From an uncultured Coriobacteriaceae bacterium (lineage in GTDB: Bacteria; Actinomycetota; Coriobacteriia; Coriobacteriales; Atopobiaceae), in contig CADAUA010000004.1 of assembly GCA_902791035.1 (NCBI GenBank), forward strand, positions 60,478-124,477: DNA of 64,000 nucleotides, read 5' to 3'. Below the pieces are notes generated by a model. The model saw nothing but the letters and a program-made list of their open reading frames with translations, was not told where the DNA came from and searched no databases. Every line of letters begins with the position of its first letter. The stretch's first letter is position 1. This document shows positions 23,966 through 32,137 of the stretch, in pieces. The position numbers were made by a program, and so were the translations under genes.

Positions 23966-24916
23966 TTACTTGTTGGAGATGTTGCCGTCGGCGTCCTTCT
24001 GGACCTTCATGCCGGAGACGGGGATGAAGCCGTCCTTCTCCACGAGCTCGCCCTGGACCTCGTCGGAGAGCATGTAGTCGATAAAGGCCTTGGTGACCTC
24101 GTCGGCGTCAGCCGGGGTATAGCAGTGCTCGTAGGCCCAGATCTTGAAGTCGCCGGACTCGACGTTCTCGGCCGTGGGCGCCACACCGTCGACGGAGAGG
24201 GCCTTGAACTTGGAGTCGTCGTAGTAGGAGAAGGCGAGGTAGGAGATGGAGCCCTCGGTCTGCTGGACCTTCTCGACGACGGTGCCGGAGGAGTCCTCCT
24301 CGGCCACGGGCTTCCAGGAGTCGGGCACGGTGGCACCCTGGAGCACGGCGGCCTCGAAGGTGGCGCGGGTGCCGGAGCCGGGCTTGCGGTTGATCACCTG
24401 GATGGGGCCGGCGGTGCCGCCCACCTCCGACCAGTCGGTAATCTCGCCGGTGAAGATGCCCTTGAGCTGCTCGGTTGAGAGGTCGTCGACGTCGACATTG
24501 GAGTTCACAATCGGGCCCATGCCCACGACGGCCACCTGGTTGTCAACGAGCTTCTCCACGTCGGCAGCCTCCAGCTTGGCCTCGGCGAACACGTCGGAGC
24601 GGCCGATCTGGGCCTTGCCGTCCTTGACGTCGGACAGGCCCTGGCCAGAGCCACCGCCGGTGACGGAGATGGAGACGTCGGGGTTGGCGTCCATGAACTT
24701 GTTTGCCGCGTCCTCGACGAGGGCCTGGAACGAGGTGGCGCCGGAGCACACGATGGTACCGGAGAGGCTGGAGGAGCCGGAGTCGCCAGCGCCCGCGTCC
24801 GCGGAGCCGGAGTCGCTCGAGGAGCCGGAGCCGCCGCAGCCAGCGACGCCAAGGCCGGCGAGCACCGCCGCGCTGCCCATGAGACCGAGGAACTTACGAC
24901 GAGAGATGTCCTGCAT
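23966..24916 (-). CDS. pstS: Phosphate-binding lipoprotein PstS, with Tat-type signal
   Basis: This is the extracellular phosphate receptor of the Pst transporter. The 316-residue precursor begins MQDISRRKFLGLMG: an SRRKFLG twin-arginine motif followed by a hydrophobic stretch and the lipobox GVAGC with Cys27, so it should be Tat-exported and lipid-anchored. A Gly/Ser/Asp-rich linker (28-50) precedes the binding domain, where SGATSFQALVEDAANKF, TGGGSGQGLSDVKDG, RKPGSGTRATFE and a late SYLAFSYYDD region match PstS. ATG 24916 has AAAGGAG upstream. It is the first gene of an eight-gene pst-pho operon. Confidence 0.93.
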   Translation of the reverse strand: MQDISRRKFLGLMGSAAVLAGLGVAGCGGSGSSSDSGSADAGAGDSGSSSLSGTIVCSGATSFQALVEDAANKFMDANPDVSISVTGGGSGQGLSDVKDGKAQIGRSDVFAEAKLEAADVEKLVDNQVAVVGMGPIVNSNVDVDDLSTEQLKGIFTGEITDWSEVGGTAGPIQVINRKPGSGTRATFEAAVLQGATVPDSWKPVAEEDSSGTVVEKVQQTEGSISYLAFSYYDDSKFKALSVDGVAPTAENVESGDFKIWAYEHCYTPADADEVTKAFIDYMLSDEVQGELVEKDGFIPVSGMKVQKDADGNISNK

Positions 24917-25043
24917 GGTTCTCCTTTCAGAGGTTGTGGTCCGTGCAGGTTGGTCCCGCCGGGCCGCTTCGAGTTGAACTCTAGGCGGACACGTCCTCGC
25001 AACACCCCCGGTCGGGCGAGCCTTACCCTCCCGTGACGCCGCA

Positions 25044-25060
25044 TTACATTTCCTTTACAT
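25044..25060 (-). promoter_or_regulatory. Pho-box-like direct repeat upstream of pstS
   Basis: TTACAT at 25044-25049 and again at 25055-25060, 11 bp apart (TTACATTTCCTTTACATTTC on the plus strand), 130-145 bp upstream of the pstS start. Direct repeats of TTWACA-type hexamers at 11-bp steps are the known target form of PhoP/PhoB in Gram-positive bacteria. The operon it would control encodes the matching regulator. Confidence 0.65.
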
Positions 25061-25122
25061 TTCTTGACGTACGAAACACCTATCCTGACCTGCGGCCTTA
25101 CACAACTTTCAGGTCTCTGAAC

Positions 25123-25167
25123 CACCTCGGTCCTGGCTGTCACGGCACCTCGGTCCTGGCTGTCACG
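25123..25167 (-). repeat. Family B repeats, two tandem copies just downstream of the RAYT gene
   Basis: CACCTCGGTCCTGGCTGTCAC-type units at 25123-25144 and 25146-25167, 23-bp period. They are the near-perfect reverse complement of the units on the other side of the transposase (26231-26252 and 26269-26290). Confidence 0.8.
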
Positions 25168-25179
25168 CCACAGTCCTCG

Positions 25180-25971
25180 TCACGTCTCGTCGGCCCGACC
25201 CCACACCCTCTGCACGACGCCCCTGCTCACGCCGCAGATCCGCTCGACCTGACGAACGGAGACACCCTTACCCTTCAGGCGCTTCAAGCACTCGTTTCTC
25301 CGAGGCCGTGGCAGACTTCCCAGGGCATGCGCCACCTCGCACCCCAACTCGTCCTCGATGACGCTTCGGGCTCGTTCGTCCCTACCAAGCCCCATTGCAT
25401 CGGCATCCGCCGGCAGTCCGTCCGCTTCGTCATCGCCTTCCTGCGCGTGGAACTGCGTGAACGCATCCTGCGACCCAAAGAGGCCCAAGGCTTTCTCCGC
25501 ATCGCACACGAACCCCTTGCGAAGCACCGGTACGCCAAGGCACTCCCGGTAGCCGCTCCAGGGGTATTCCAGGCAACTGGCCACGAGCCCTGCCACGATT
25601 GGGTTACGGTTTACATACCTGATGGCCTCGAGGAGCTGCACCTCCCCATGGATTGCGACGCTCTTGAACGAGTTCTGATATACGTGGCCGACGTGGTCAT
25701 ACTTGTCGTTGAAGTAGCGTGCATGCCACGTATCGAGCTTCCGCATGAAGCCGGAGAGCACCGGCATCGCAGCGCGAACCACCATATGGACGTGGTTGTC
25801 CATAAGGCACCACGCATATATGTCCATGTCCAAGTCAGCGCTGTAGCGAACGACAGCACCGAGATAGCGCATGCAGTCCTCCGCGTCCTCGAAGAGCACC
25901 ATCCGGCCGACCCCACGGGTCATGACGTGGTAGAAATCGAACTCACTCAGCTCTCGCGGCTTATTTGCCAT
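25180..25971 (-). CDS. REP-associated tyrosine transposase (RAYT), Y1/HUH family
   Basis: A 263-residue protein starting MANKPRELSEFDFYHVMTRG, the usual RAYT opening. The HUH pair is His60-Val-His62 in DNHVHMVV, and the likely nucleophile is Tyr119 in RYVNRNPIVAGLV. The C-terminal part adds a helix-turn-helix-like segment (VSVRQVERICGVSRGVVQRV), seen in some members. RAYTs cut and move short palindromic REP sequences as single strands and are usually single-copy housekeeping genes rather than free insertion sequences. It is flanked on both sides by family B repeats in inverted orientation, which are its natural candidate substrates. The start at 25971 is preferred over an ATG at 25998 on N-terminal similarity. 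Confidence 0.85.
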   Translation of the reverse strand: MANKPRELSEFDFYHVMTRGVGRMVLFEDAEDCMRYLGAVVRYSADLDMDIYAWCLMDNHVHMVVRAAMPVLSGFMRKLDTWHARYFNDKYDHVGHVYQNSFKSVAIHGEVQLLEAIRYVNRNPIVAGLVASCLEYPWSGYRECLGVPVLRKGFVCDAEKALGLFGSQDAFTQFHAQEGDDEADGLPADADAMGLGRDERARSVIEDELGCEVAHALGSLPRPRRNECLKRLKGKGVSVRQVERICGVSRGVVQRVWGRADET

Positions 25972-26230
25972 GAACGCCCCCCGCATCCCTATCCCCACCC
26001 ATGCATCGGTGATAGGTATTAGAGCACTGATGGACTAGTTCCACAGCATCAATTCCCGTAATTTTGGCGGAAGATTCGTGGAAGATTCGACAGGTCATAC
26101 GTCCTGTCTTGCCGAGCCATTTAGCTGGTATTTGTTGAAATCTTTGCTTATGAAAAGGTGGCCGAAAGACTCGTATAGAGATAAGTGCAAGCTACCTGTA
26201 AGGTACGCGAAGAAATGCCTCGCTAGAAAC
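25972..26230. other. AT-richer spacer upstream of the RAYT gene
   Basis: About 260 bp with clearly lower GC than the surroundings. It contains a direct repeat of GGAAGATTCG (26068-26077 and 26080-26089). A 64-codon frame at 26078-26272 has no ribosome site and no recognisable product. It may hold the RAYT promoter or be a remnant of imported DNA. Confidence 0.5.
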
Positions 26231-26290
26231 CGTGACAGGCAGGACCGAGGTGGCGTGACAGAGGTGGCGTGACAGGCAGGACCGAGGTGG
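26231..26290 (+). repeat. Family B repeats, two full and one deleted copy upstream of the RAYT gene
   Basis: CGTGACAGGCAGGACCGAGG-type units at 26231-26252 and 26269-26290, with a shortened unit between (26254-26267) that has lost the GGCAGGACC part. They are inverted relative to 25123-25167. Confidence 0.8.
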
Positions 26291-26328
26291 TAGGGCTGGC
26301 AGGGCCGCGCCAGGCCGTCAAGAATTTG

Positions 26329-26373
26329 TTCGGTACCTTGACATCAGATGCTTCGGTACCTAGCATTTGCTAG
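26329..26373 (+). promoter_or_regulatory. Promoter and operator of the marR-ABC exporter operon
   Basis: TTGACA (26338-26343), a 17-bp spacer and TAGCAT (26361-26366) form a good sigma-70-type promoter. A direct repeat TTCGGTACC (26329-26337 and 26352-26360) brackets the -35, and a perfect inverted repeat CTAGCA-TT-TGCTAG (26360-26373) covers the -10, fitting autorepression by the MarR protein encoded 19 bp downstream. Confidence 0.75.
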
Positions 26374-26391
26374 CGGAACGAAAGGAAACAT

Positions 26392-26901
26392 ATGGACAAA
26401 GACATACCCACCCCATCAGGGGAGCCGGCCAAAGAGGAGCCGATGGACACGGAGCGGCAGATCCTGCGCGACCTCGGCTACTTCGGGCACTTCCTCCACA
26501 TGCATGCCGGGGGGCGCAGCGGCAAGCAGCACATCCTCCGCAAGCTCCTCGCCAACGGCGGCCACCTGACCCAGCGCGAGCTCGCGGAACACACGGACCT
26601 CTCGTCGGCCGCGCTCTCGGAGGTCCTCTCCAAGCTCGAGGCCGAGGGCCTCATCGCGCGCACCCGGTCGGACGTTGACCGCCGCCAGCTGGACATCGCG
26701 CTCACCGAGAAGGGCGACAAGGTCGCCCACCAGTGCCTCGAGGACCACCTGGCCTTCCGTCGCGTGGCCTTCGCCCCGCTCGCGCCCGAGGAGCGCGAGC
26801 GGTTCCTCGCCGACCTCGAGGTGGTCCGCAAGCACTGGACGGCCCTCGAGGAATCCGAGCGCAGCCCCCAAACACGCAGCAAGGAGATGGTCGCCCGATG
26901 A
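26392..26901 (+). CDS. MarR-family transcriptional regulator
   Basis: A 169-residue winged-helix repressor-type protein: an N-terminal dimer helix region, then LTQRELAEHTDLSSAALSEV (recognition helix) and LEAEGLIARTRSDVDRRQL (wing with the family's DxR motif), and a C-terminal helical dimer arm. ATG 26392 has AAAGGAAA upstream. Its stop overlaps the ATG of the first exporter gene (ATGA), so it is the first gene of a three-gene operon and most likely controls that operon through the inverted repeat over its own promoter, with release by an exported or toxic compound. The ligand is unknown. Confidence 0.9.
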   Translation: MDKDIPTPSGEPAKEEPMDTERQILRDLGYFGHFLHMHAGGRSGKQHILRKLLANGGHLTQRELAEHTDLSSAALSEVLSKLEAEGLIARTRSDVDRRQLDIALTEKGDKVAHQCLEDHLAFRRVAFAPLAPEERERFLADLEVVRKHWTALEESERSPQTRSKEMVAR

Positions 26902-28826
26902 GCGAGCCCACCAAGATGCCCACCAAGGAGCAGATAGAGAAGCGCGAGAAGGAGATCAACGCCCTTATCGCCGCCGACGAGGAGGCGCGCAGCCTCCCCA
27001 ACCTCAAGCTCGGCGAGATCCTCCGCGTCCTCGGCCGGTCCGTCCGCGAGTTCAAGCGCCCGGCCATCGCCACCCCCGTGCTGGTGACGGCCGAGGTCGT
27101 GATCGAGTGCATCATCCCCTTCATCACGGCGCAGCTGATCGACCAGATGAACCTGGGCGCCGGCATCGACGTGATCGGCGGCTACAGCCTGATCCTCATC
27201 GCGCTCGCGCTCGCCTCGCTGGCCGTGGGCACGGCGGCCGGCATCACGGCCGCGAACGCCGCCACCGGCTTCGCGCGCAATCTCCGCCACGACATTTTCG
27301 AGGCCATCCAGCGCTTCTCCTTCTCCAACATCGACCGCTTCTCCACGAGCTCGCTCGTGACGCGCCTCACCACCGACACCACCAACGTCCAGCAGTCCTT
27401 CATGATGATCACCCGAGGCGCCATCCGCGCCCCCATGATGATTACCTTCTCGATCATCATGGCCTTCCTCACGGGCGGGCCCATGGCGGTGGTCTACGTC
27501 TTCGTGTCCATCGCGCTTGCGGCGGGAATCTTTGGCATCGCCGTCAAGACAATGCCCATGTTCCGACGGATCTTCCGCAAGTACGACCACGTGAACGACT
27601 CCGTTGAGGAGAACGTCCGCGGCATCCGCGTGGTCAAGTCCTTCGTGCGCGAGGACTATGAGAAGCAGAAGTTCAACGAGGCCTCGGGCTCGCTCTATCA
27701 CGACTTCCGCCACGTGGAGAAGATCCTGGCCTTCAACGGCCCCCTCATGACGCTGGCCGTGGACACGATCTACGCCTTCGTCGTCTACTTCGGTTCCATG
27801 AGCATCGTGTCGAGCGCCGGCGCGAACATGAACGTGGGCCAGATGTCCGCGCTCATCACCTATGGCTTCTCCATGCTCATAAGCCTCATGATGTTCTCCA
27901 TGCTCTTCGTCATGATCACCATGAGCGAGGAGTCCGCCCGGCGTATCTGCGAGGTCCTGCTCGAGGAACCCGACCTCAAGAACCCCGAGGACCCCGTGAC
28001 GGAGGTCAAGGACGGCTCCATAGACTTCGACCACGTGAGCTTCCGCTACGACGCCCAGGCCGAGCGCGTGGCCCTGGACGACGTCGACCTGCACATCAAG
28101 AGCGGCGAGGTCATCGGCATCATCGGCGGCACCGGCTCCTCCAAGTCCACGCTGGTGCAGCTCGTGAGCCGCCTCTACGACGTGACCGAGGGCTCGGTGC
28201 GCGTGGGCGGCGTGGACGTGCGCGACTACGACCTGGACACCCTGCGCGACCAGGTAGCCATGGTCCTGCAGCGCAACGTCCTCTTCTCTGGCACCATCAA
28301 GGACAACCTCCGCTGGGGCGACCAGGACGCCACCGACGAGGAGCTCGAGGAGGCCTGCAAGCTGGCCCAGGCCGACGAGTTCATCCAACTCCTGCCCGAC
28401 AAGTACGACACCTGGATCACCCAGGGAGGCACCAACGTATCCGGCGGCCAGAAGCAGCGCCTCTGCATCGCGCGCGCCCTTCTCAAGAAGCCCAAGGTCC
28501 TCATACTGGACGACTCCACGAGCGCCGTGGACACCAAGACCGACAAGCTCATCCGTGCCGGCTTCAGGAGCTACATCCCCGAGACGACCAAGATCATCAT
28601 CGCCCAACGCACGAGCTCGGTGGAGGATGCCGACCGCATCGTGGTCATGAAGGACGGCCGCATCGACGCCGTGGGCACCCACGAGGAGCTCCTGCGGACG
28701 AACGAGATCTACCGCGAGACGTACACCACGCAGAACAAGCAGTCCCACGACGTCAAGATGGGCCAGATGGACCGCCAGGCGCTGCGCGGCACCACCGAAG
28801 CCACCGACACCCCGAAGGAGGCCTAG
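26898..28826 (+). CDS. ABC exporter half-transporter carrying the degenerate ATP site (subunit 1)
   Basis: A 642-residue half-transporter: about 60 cytoplasmic residues, six membrane helices, then an ATPase domain. The motifs are atypical: Walker A is GGTGSSKST (from residue 410, with Ser for the last loop Gly), Walker B ends LILDD (Asp538-Asp539, Asp in place of catalytic Glu) and the switch His is Gln570 (IAQRTSS). The signature VSGGQKQRL is normal. This is the pattern of the non-catalytic partner in heterodimeric multidrug exporters such as TM287/288, LmrCD and BmrCD. The start ATG overlaps marR, and the stop is 1 base before subunit 2, so they are coupled. Confidence 0.93.
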   Translation: MSEPTKMPTKEQIEKREKEINALIAADEEARSLPNLKLGEILRVLGRSVREFKRPAIATPVLVTAEVVIECIIPFITAQLIDQMNLGAGIDVIGGYSLILIALALASLAVGTAAGITAANAATGFARNLRHDIFEAIQRFSFSNIDRFSTSSLVTRLTTDTTNVQQSFMMITRGAIRAPMMITFSIIMAFLTGGPMAVVYVFVSIALAAGIFGIAVKTMPMFRRIFRKYDHVNDSVEENVRGIRVVKSFVREDYEKQKFNEASGSLYHDFRHVEKILAFNGPLMTLAVDTIYAFVVYFGSMSIVSSAGANMNVGQMSALITYGFSMLISLMMFSMLFVMITMSEESARRICEVLLEEPDLKNPEDPVTEVKDGSIDFDHVSFRYDAQAERVALDDVDLHIKSGEVIGIIGGTGSSKSTLVQLVSRLYDVTEGSVRVGGVDVRDYDLDTLRDQVAMVLQRNVLFSGTIKDNLRWGDQDATDEELEEACKLAQADEFIQLLPDKYDTWITQGGTNVSGGQKQRLCIARALLKKPKVLILDDSTSAVDTKTDKLIRAGFRSYIPETTKIIIAQRTSSVEDADRIVVMKDGRIDAVGTHEELLRTNEIYRETYTTQNKQSHDVKMGQMDRQALRGTTEATDTPKEA

Positions 28827-28827
28827 C

Positions 28828-30753
28828 ATGCCAGGACCGCGCGCAAAGAGTGGCAACGGCAAGGGTGCCCGCAACCCGGGCCAGGTCGTCAAGCGCACCA
28901 TAAGGATGGTCTTCAAGTACTACCCCGTGCAGACGGGGGTCATCATCGCATGCATCGTGGGAAGCTCGATCATGGGATCGCTCCCCTCGGTCTTCCTCCA
29001 GCAGGCCATCACGGTCGTGGAGGACACCTGGCAGGGCGGGGACTGGGCCGCCGCCCAGCCAAGGATCCTGCAGATCCTGGTCGGCCTCCTGACCATGTAC
29101 GTGATATCTATCGCCTGCCAGCTGGTCCAGGGCCAGCTGGGCGCCACGGTGACCCAGGGCACCCTCATGAAGGTCCGCGACGAGATGTTCGATCACATGG
29201 AGGACCTGCCCATCAGCTACTTCGACCGCCACCAGCGCGGCGACATCATGTCCCACTACACCAACGACGTGGACACCCTGCGCCAGCTCGTGGGCGTGGC
29301 ACTCCCCAACCTGCTCACCATGGCCATCGCCATGGGGTCGGTCCTTGTCATCATGCTCTGGTACTCGCTGCCCCTAACCTGCGTGGTGCTCGTCATGGTT
29401 GCGGTCATGGCCTGGCTCACGCGCTTCTTTGGCGGCAGGTCCGCCAAGCACTTCCTGGCCCAGCAGGTGGCCCTGGCCAAGGCAGAGGGCTTTGCCGAGG
29501 AGTCCATGGCAGGCGAGAAGGTCATCAAGGTCTTCACGCACGAGGCCCGCACCCAGGCGGACTTCGACAAGGTCAACGACGAGCTCTGGGAGGCCTCGCG
29601 CAAGGCCACGACCTATGGCAACATCCTGGGCCCCATCCTCATGAACATGGGCAACCTAGCCTACGTGATCGTGGCCCTCATGGGTGGCGTCTTCCTGGCC
29701 GCAGGCATCCCCAACCCCTCCATCGGCGGCTATGCCCTCACCATCTCGGTGGTCATCCCCTTCCTCAACATGACCAAGCGCTTCGCCGGCTCCATCGGCC
29801 AGGTGTCGCAGCAGATCAACTTCGTGGTCATGGGCCTTGCCGGCGCCGAGCGCATCTTTGACCTGCTGGACGAGGAGCCCGAGGTCGACGACGGATACGT
29901 GACCCTCGTGAACGTCCGCAAGGGCGCCGACGGCCAGCTCGAGGAGACCACCGAGCGCACCGACCAGTGGGCCTGGAAGCACCCCCACCAGGAGACGGGC
30001 GCGATCACCTATACGCCGCTCAAGGGCGACGTGAGGCTCTTTGGCGTGGACTTCTCCTACGACGGCCGCAAGATGGTCCTGCACGACGTCTCCATCTACG
30101 CCAAGCCCGGCCAGAAGGTGGCCTTCGTGGGCGCCACGGGTGCCGGCAAGACCACGATCACCAACCTGATCAACCGCTTCTACGACATAGACGACGGCAA
30201 GATCCGCTACGACGGCATCAACATAAACAAGATCAAGAAGGCCGACCTGCGTCGCTCGCTGGGCATCGTGCTCCAGGACGTGAACCTCTTCACCGGCACC
30301 GTGATGGACAACATCCGCTACGGACGCCTGGACGCCACGGACGAGGAGTGCATCGGCGCGGCCAAGCTGGCGGGTGCCGACAGCTTCATCCAGCGCCTGC
30401 CCGAGGGCTACCAGACCATGCTGACCGACAACGGCGCCCAGCTCTCCCAGGGCCAGCGGCAGCTCCTCTCCATCGCCCGCGCCGCCGTGGCCGACCCGCC
30501 CGCCATGATCCTCGACGAGGCCACGAGCTCCATCGACACCCGCACCGAGCAGATCGTGCAGCGCGGCATGGACGCCCTCATGGCCGACCGCACCACCTTC
30601 GTGATCGCCCACCGACTCTCCACCGTGCGCAACTCCGACGTGATCATCGTGCTTGACCACGGCCGCATCATCGAGCGTGGCACGCACGACGAGCTTATCG
30701 CCAAGCACGGGACCTACTACCAGCTCTACACGGGTGCCTTCGAGCTCGAGTAG
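28828..30753 (+). CDS. ABC exporter half-transporter with catalytic Walker motifs (subunit 2)
   Basis: A 641-residue half-transporter with six membrane helices and an ATPase domain. Here Walker A (GATGAGKTT), Walker B (MILDEATSSIDT, with catalytic Glu) and switch His (IAHRLST) are canonical, but the signature is LSQGQ (539-543) instead of LSGGQ. In the dimer, this odd signature faces the defective Walker motifs of subunit 1, so all departures fall on one of the two ATP sites. An insertion of about 50 residues rich in charged residues (around 365-410) precedes the ATPase domain. The substrate is unknown; a MarR gene in front suggests drug or toxic-metabolite efflux. Confidence 0.93.
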   Translation: MPGPRAKSGNGKGARNPGQVVKRTIRMVFKYYPVQTGVIIACIVGSSIMGSLPSVFLQQAITVVEDTWQGGDWAAAQPRILQILVGLLTMYVISIACQLVQGQLGATVTQGTLMKVRDEMFDHMEDLPISYFDRHQRGDIMSHYTNDVDTLRQLVGVALPNLLTMAIAMGSVLVIMLWYSLPLTCVVLVMVAVMAWLTRFFGGRSAKHFLAQQVALAKAEGFAEESMAGEKVIKVFTHEARTQADFDKVNDELWEASRKATTYGNILGPILMNMGNLAYVIVALMGGVFLAAGIPNPSIGGYALTISVVIPFLNMTKRFAGSIGQVSQQINFVVMGLAGAERIFDLLDEEPEVDDGYVTLVNVRKGADGQLEETTERTDQWAWKHPHQETGAITYTPLKGDVRLFGVDFSYDGRKMVLHDVSIYAKPGQKVAFVGATGAGKTTITNLINRFYDIDDGKIRYDGININKIKKADLRRSLGIVLQDVNLFTGTVMDNIRYGRLDATDEECIGAAKLAGADSFIQRLPEGYQTMLTDNGAQLSQGQRQLLSIARAAVADPPAMILDEATSSIDTRTEQIVQRGMDALMADRTTFVIAHRLSTVRNSDVIIVLDHGRIIERGTHDELIAKHGTYYQLYTGAFELE

Positions 30754-30853
30754 GCACCTCGGTCCTGATTGTCACGGCACCTCGTGTCACGGCACCTCGG
30801 TCCTGATTGTCACGCTCTGCCAAGCCCTGGCGTGACAGTTAGGACCGAGGTGC
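30754..30853. repeat. Family B repeats forming a 23-bp-stem hairpin after the exporter operon
   Basis: Direct units at 30754-30776 and 30792-30814 (a shortened one at 30777-30791) face an inverted unit at 30831-30853. The second and third can pair along 23 bp around a 16-base loop. The two positions that differ from perfect complementarity would be G-U pairs in RNA. It begins right after the exporter stop codon, so it may also end or stabilise that transcript. Confidence 0.8.
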
Positions 30854-30894
30854 CCTTCGGTGCCCTTCCCTTTCGACCCACACAGGAGACCTAC

Positions 30895-32070
30895 GTGCTT
30901 CTCGCCATCATCTACCTCGCCTTCATAGGTCTCGGCCTGCCCGACTCGCTGCTTGGCTCCGCCTGGCCCCAGATGTCTGGCGACCTCGGCGCCCAGACCT
31001 CTGCCGCGGGACTCGTGACCATGACCATCTGCGCCTGCACGATCGTCTCCTCCCTCGCCTGCGACGCCCTCCAGCGCCGCCTGGGCACGGCGCGCCTCAC
31101 CACCGCCTCCGTCGCGCTCACGGCGGCAGGCATCCTGGGCTTCTCGCGCGTGACCGAGTTCTGGCAGCTCGTGGCCATCGCGGTGCCCTACGGCCTTGGT
31201 GCCGGCGCCGTCGACGCGGCACTCAACGCCTACGCCGCGGTCCACCTCAAGCCCATGCACGTGAGCTGGCTCCATTGCTGCTGGGGCATCGGCGCCTCCG
31301 TGGGCCCCATGATCATGGCCTGGCGGATGGGCGCAGGCGACAGCTGGCGCGGGGGCTACGTGGCCGTCGGCCTCATGCTCGTGGCCCTCACCGCCTTCCT
31401 CGTACTCACGCTCCGCTCCTGGGACACGGCCACACCCGCCGCGGCTGCAGGAGACGGCGACCGGCGAGCTGCAGACACGTCCATCCCATCCCGGGCAGAG
31501 GCGCTGAGGCTCCCCGGCGTCGTGCCCGCCTTCCTGTCCTTCTTCCTCTACTGCGCCCTCGAGTCCACCACGGGCGTGTGGTCCTCCACGTTCATGGTGC
31601 AGGCCCGTGGCATCGATGAGCAGACCGCCACCTTCCTGGTGTCCCTCTTCTACCTGGGCATCACGGTCGGCCGCTTCCTCTCCGGGGTGCTTACCCTGCG
31701 CCTCCGCGGCAACCAGCTCCTGCGGCTCGGGGTAGCCATCATCGCTGTGGGCCTGGTCCTCCTCGTTGCCGTACCGGGCGCCACCGCCTGCGCGACAGGG
31801 CTCGTGCTCGTAGGCATAGGCTGCGCCCCCATCTACCCCACGATCATCCAGCTCACACCCTCGCGCTTTGGTGACGGCGCCTCCCAGGCCCTCATGGGGC
31901 CCCAGATGGCCTGCGCTTACGTGGGATCTCTCAGCTTCCCGCCCATAACCGGACTCGTGCTCCAGCACGTGGCCCCTGGTGCCTACCCCTGGCTTCTGCT
32001 CGCCCTCCTGGCGGGATTCGCCCTGACGCTCGCGGCTACCAACCGGGCCTGCGCGAGAGCCACCCGCTAG
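30895..32070 (+). CDS. Major facilitator superfamily permease
   Basis: A 391-residue integral membrane protein with about 12 hydrophobic segments, opening directly with a helix (LLAIIYLAFIGLGLPDSLLG). GLPDSLLGSAWP, the GLGAGAVDAALNAYAA segment and the central HCCWGIGASVGPM resemble the FucP/sugar-symporter-like or DHA groups of MFS; no substrate can be assigned. Start: GTG at 30895 with GGAG 7 bases upstream. The frame is open further upstream only because it runs through the family B repeats. It lies 140 bp after the exporter genes on the same strand but is separated from them by the hairpin. Confidence 0.8.
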   Translation: MLLAIIYLAFIGLGLPDSLLGSAWPQMSGDLGAQTSAAGLVTMTICACTIVSSLACDALQRRLGTARLTTASVALTAAGILGFSRVTEFWQLVAIAVPYGLGAGAVDAALNAYAAVHLKPMHVSWLHCCWGIGASVGPMIMAWRMGAGDSWRGGYVAVGLMLVALTAFLVLTLRSWDTATPAAAAGDGDRRAADTSIPSRAEALRLPGVVPAFLSFFLYCALESTTGVWSSTFMVQARGIDEQTATFLVSLFYLGITVGRFLSGVLTLRLRGNQLLRLGVAIIAVGLVLLVAVPGATACATGLVLVGIGCAPIYPTIIQLTPSRFGDGASQALMGPQMACAYVGSLSFPPITGLVLQHVAPGAYPWLLLALLAGFALTLAATNRACARATR

Positions 32071-32137
32071 CCCCAACTCATCGTCGGGTGCGCTATCGTT
32101 GGACTCCTCTACACCCACGCAAAGAAGGGCATCCATC

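Noticed and set aside
22856..24478. 540-codon plus-strand frame opposite pstC and pstS
   Set aside because: Low-complexity Gly/His/Asp composition typical of an antisense shadow; both pst genes are secure.
26078..26272. 64-residue frame upstream of the RAYT gene
   Set aside because: No ribosome site and no recognisable product; its end runs through family B repeats.
25180..26290. Complete insertion sequence with terminal inverted repeats and target duplication
   Set aside because: Although the flanking repeats are inverted, they are members of a dispersed family and no target-site duplication is visible; RAYT plus REP explains the layout better.
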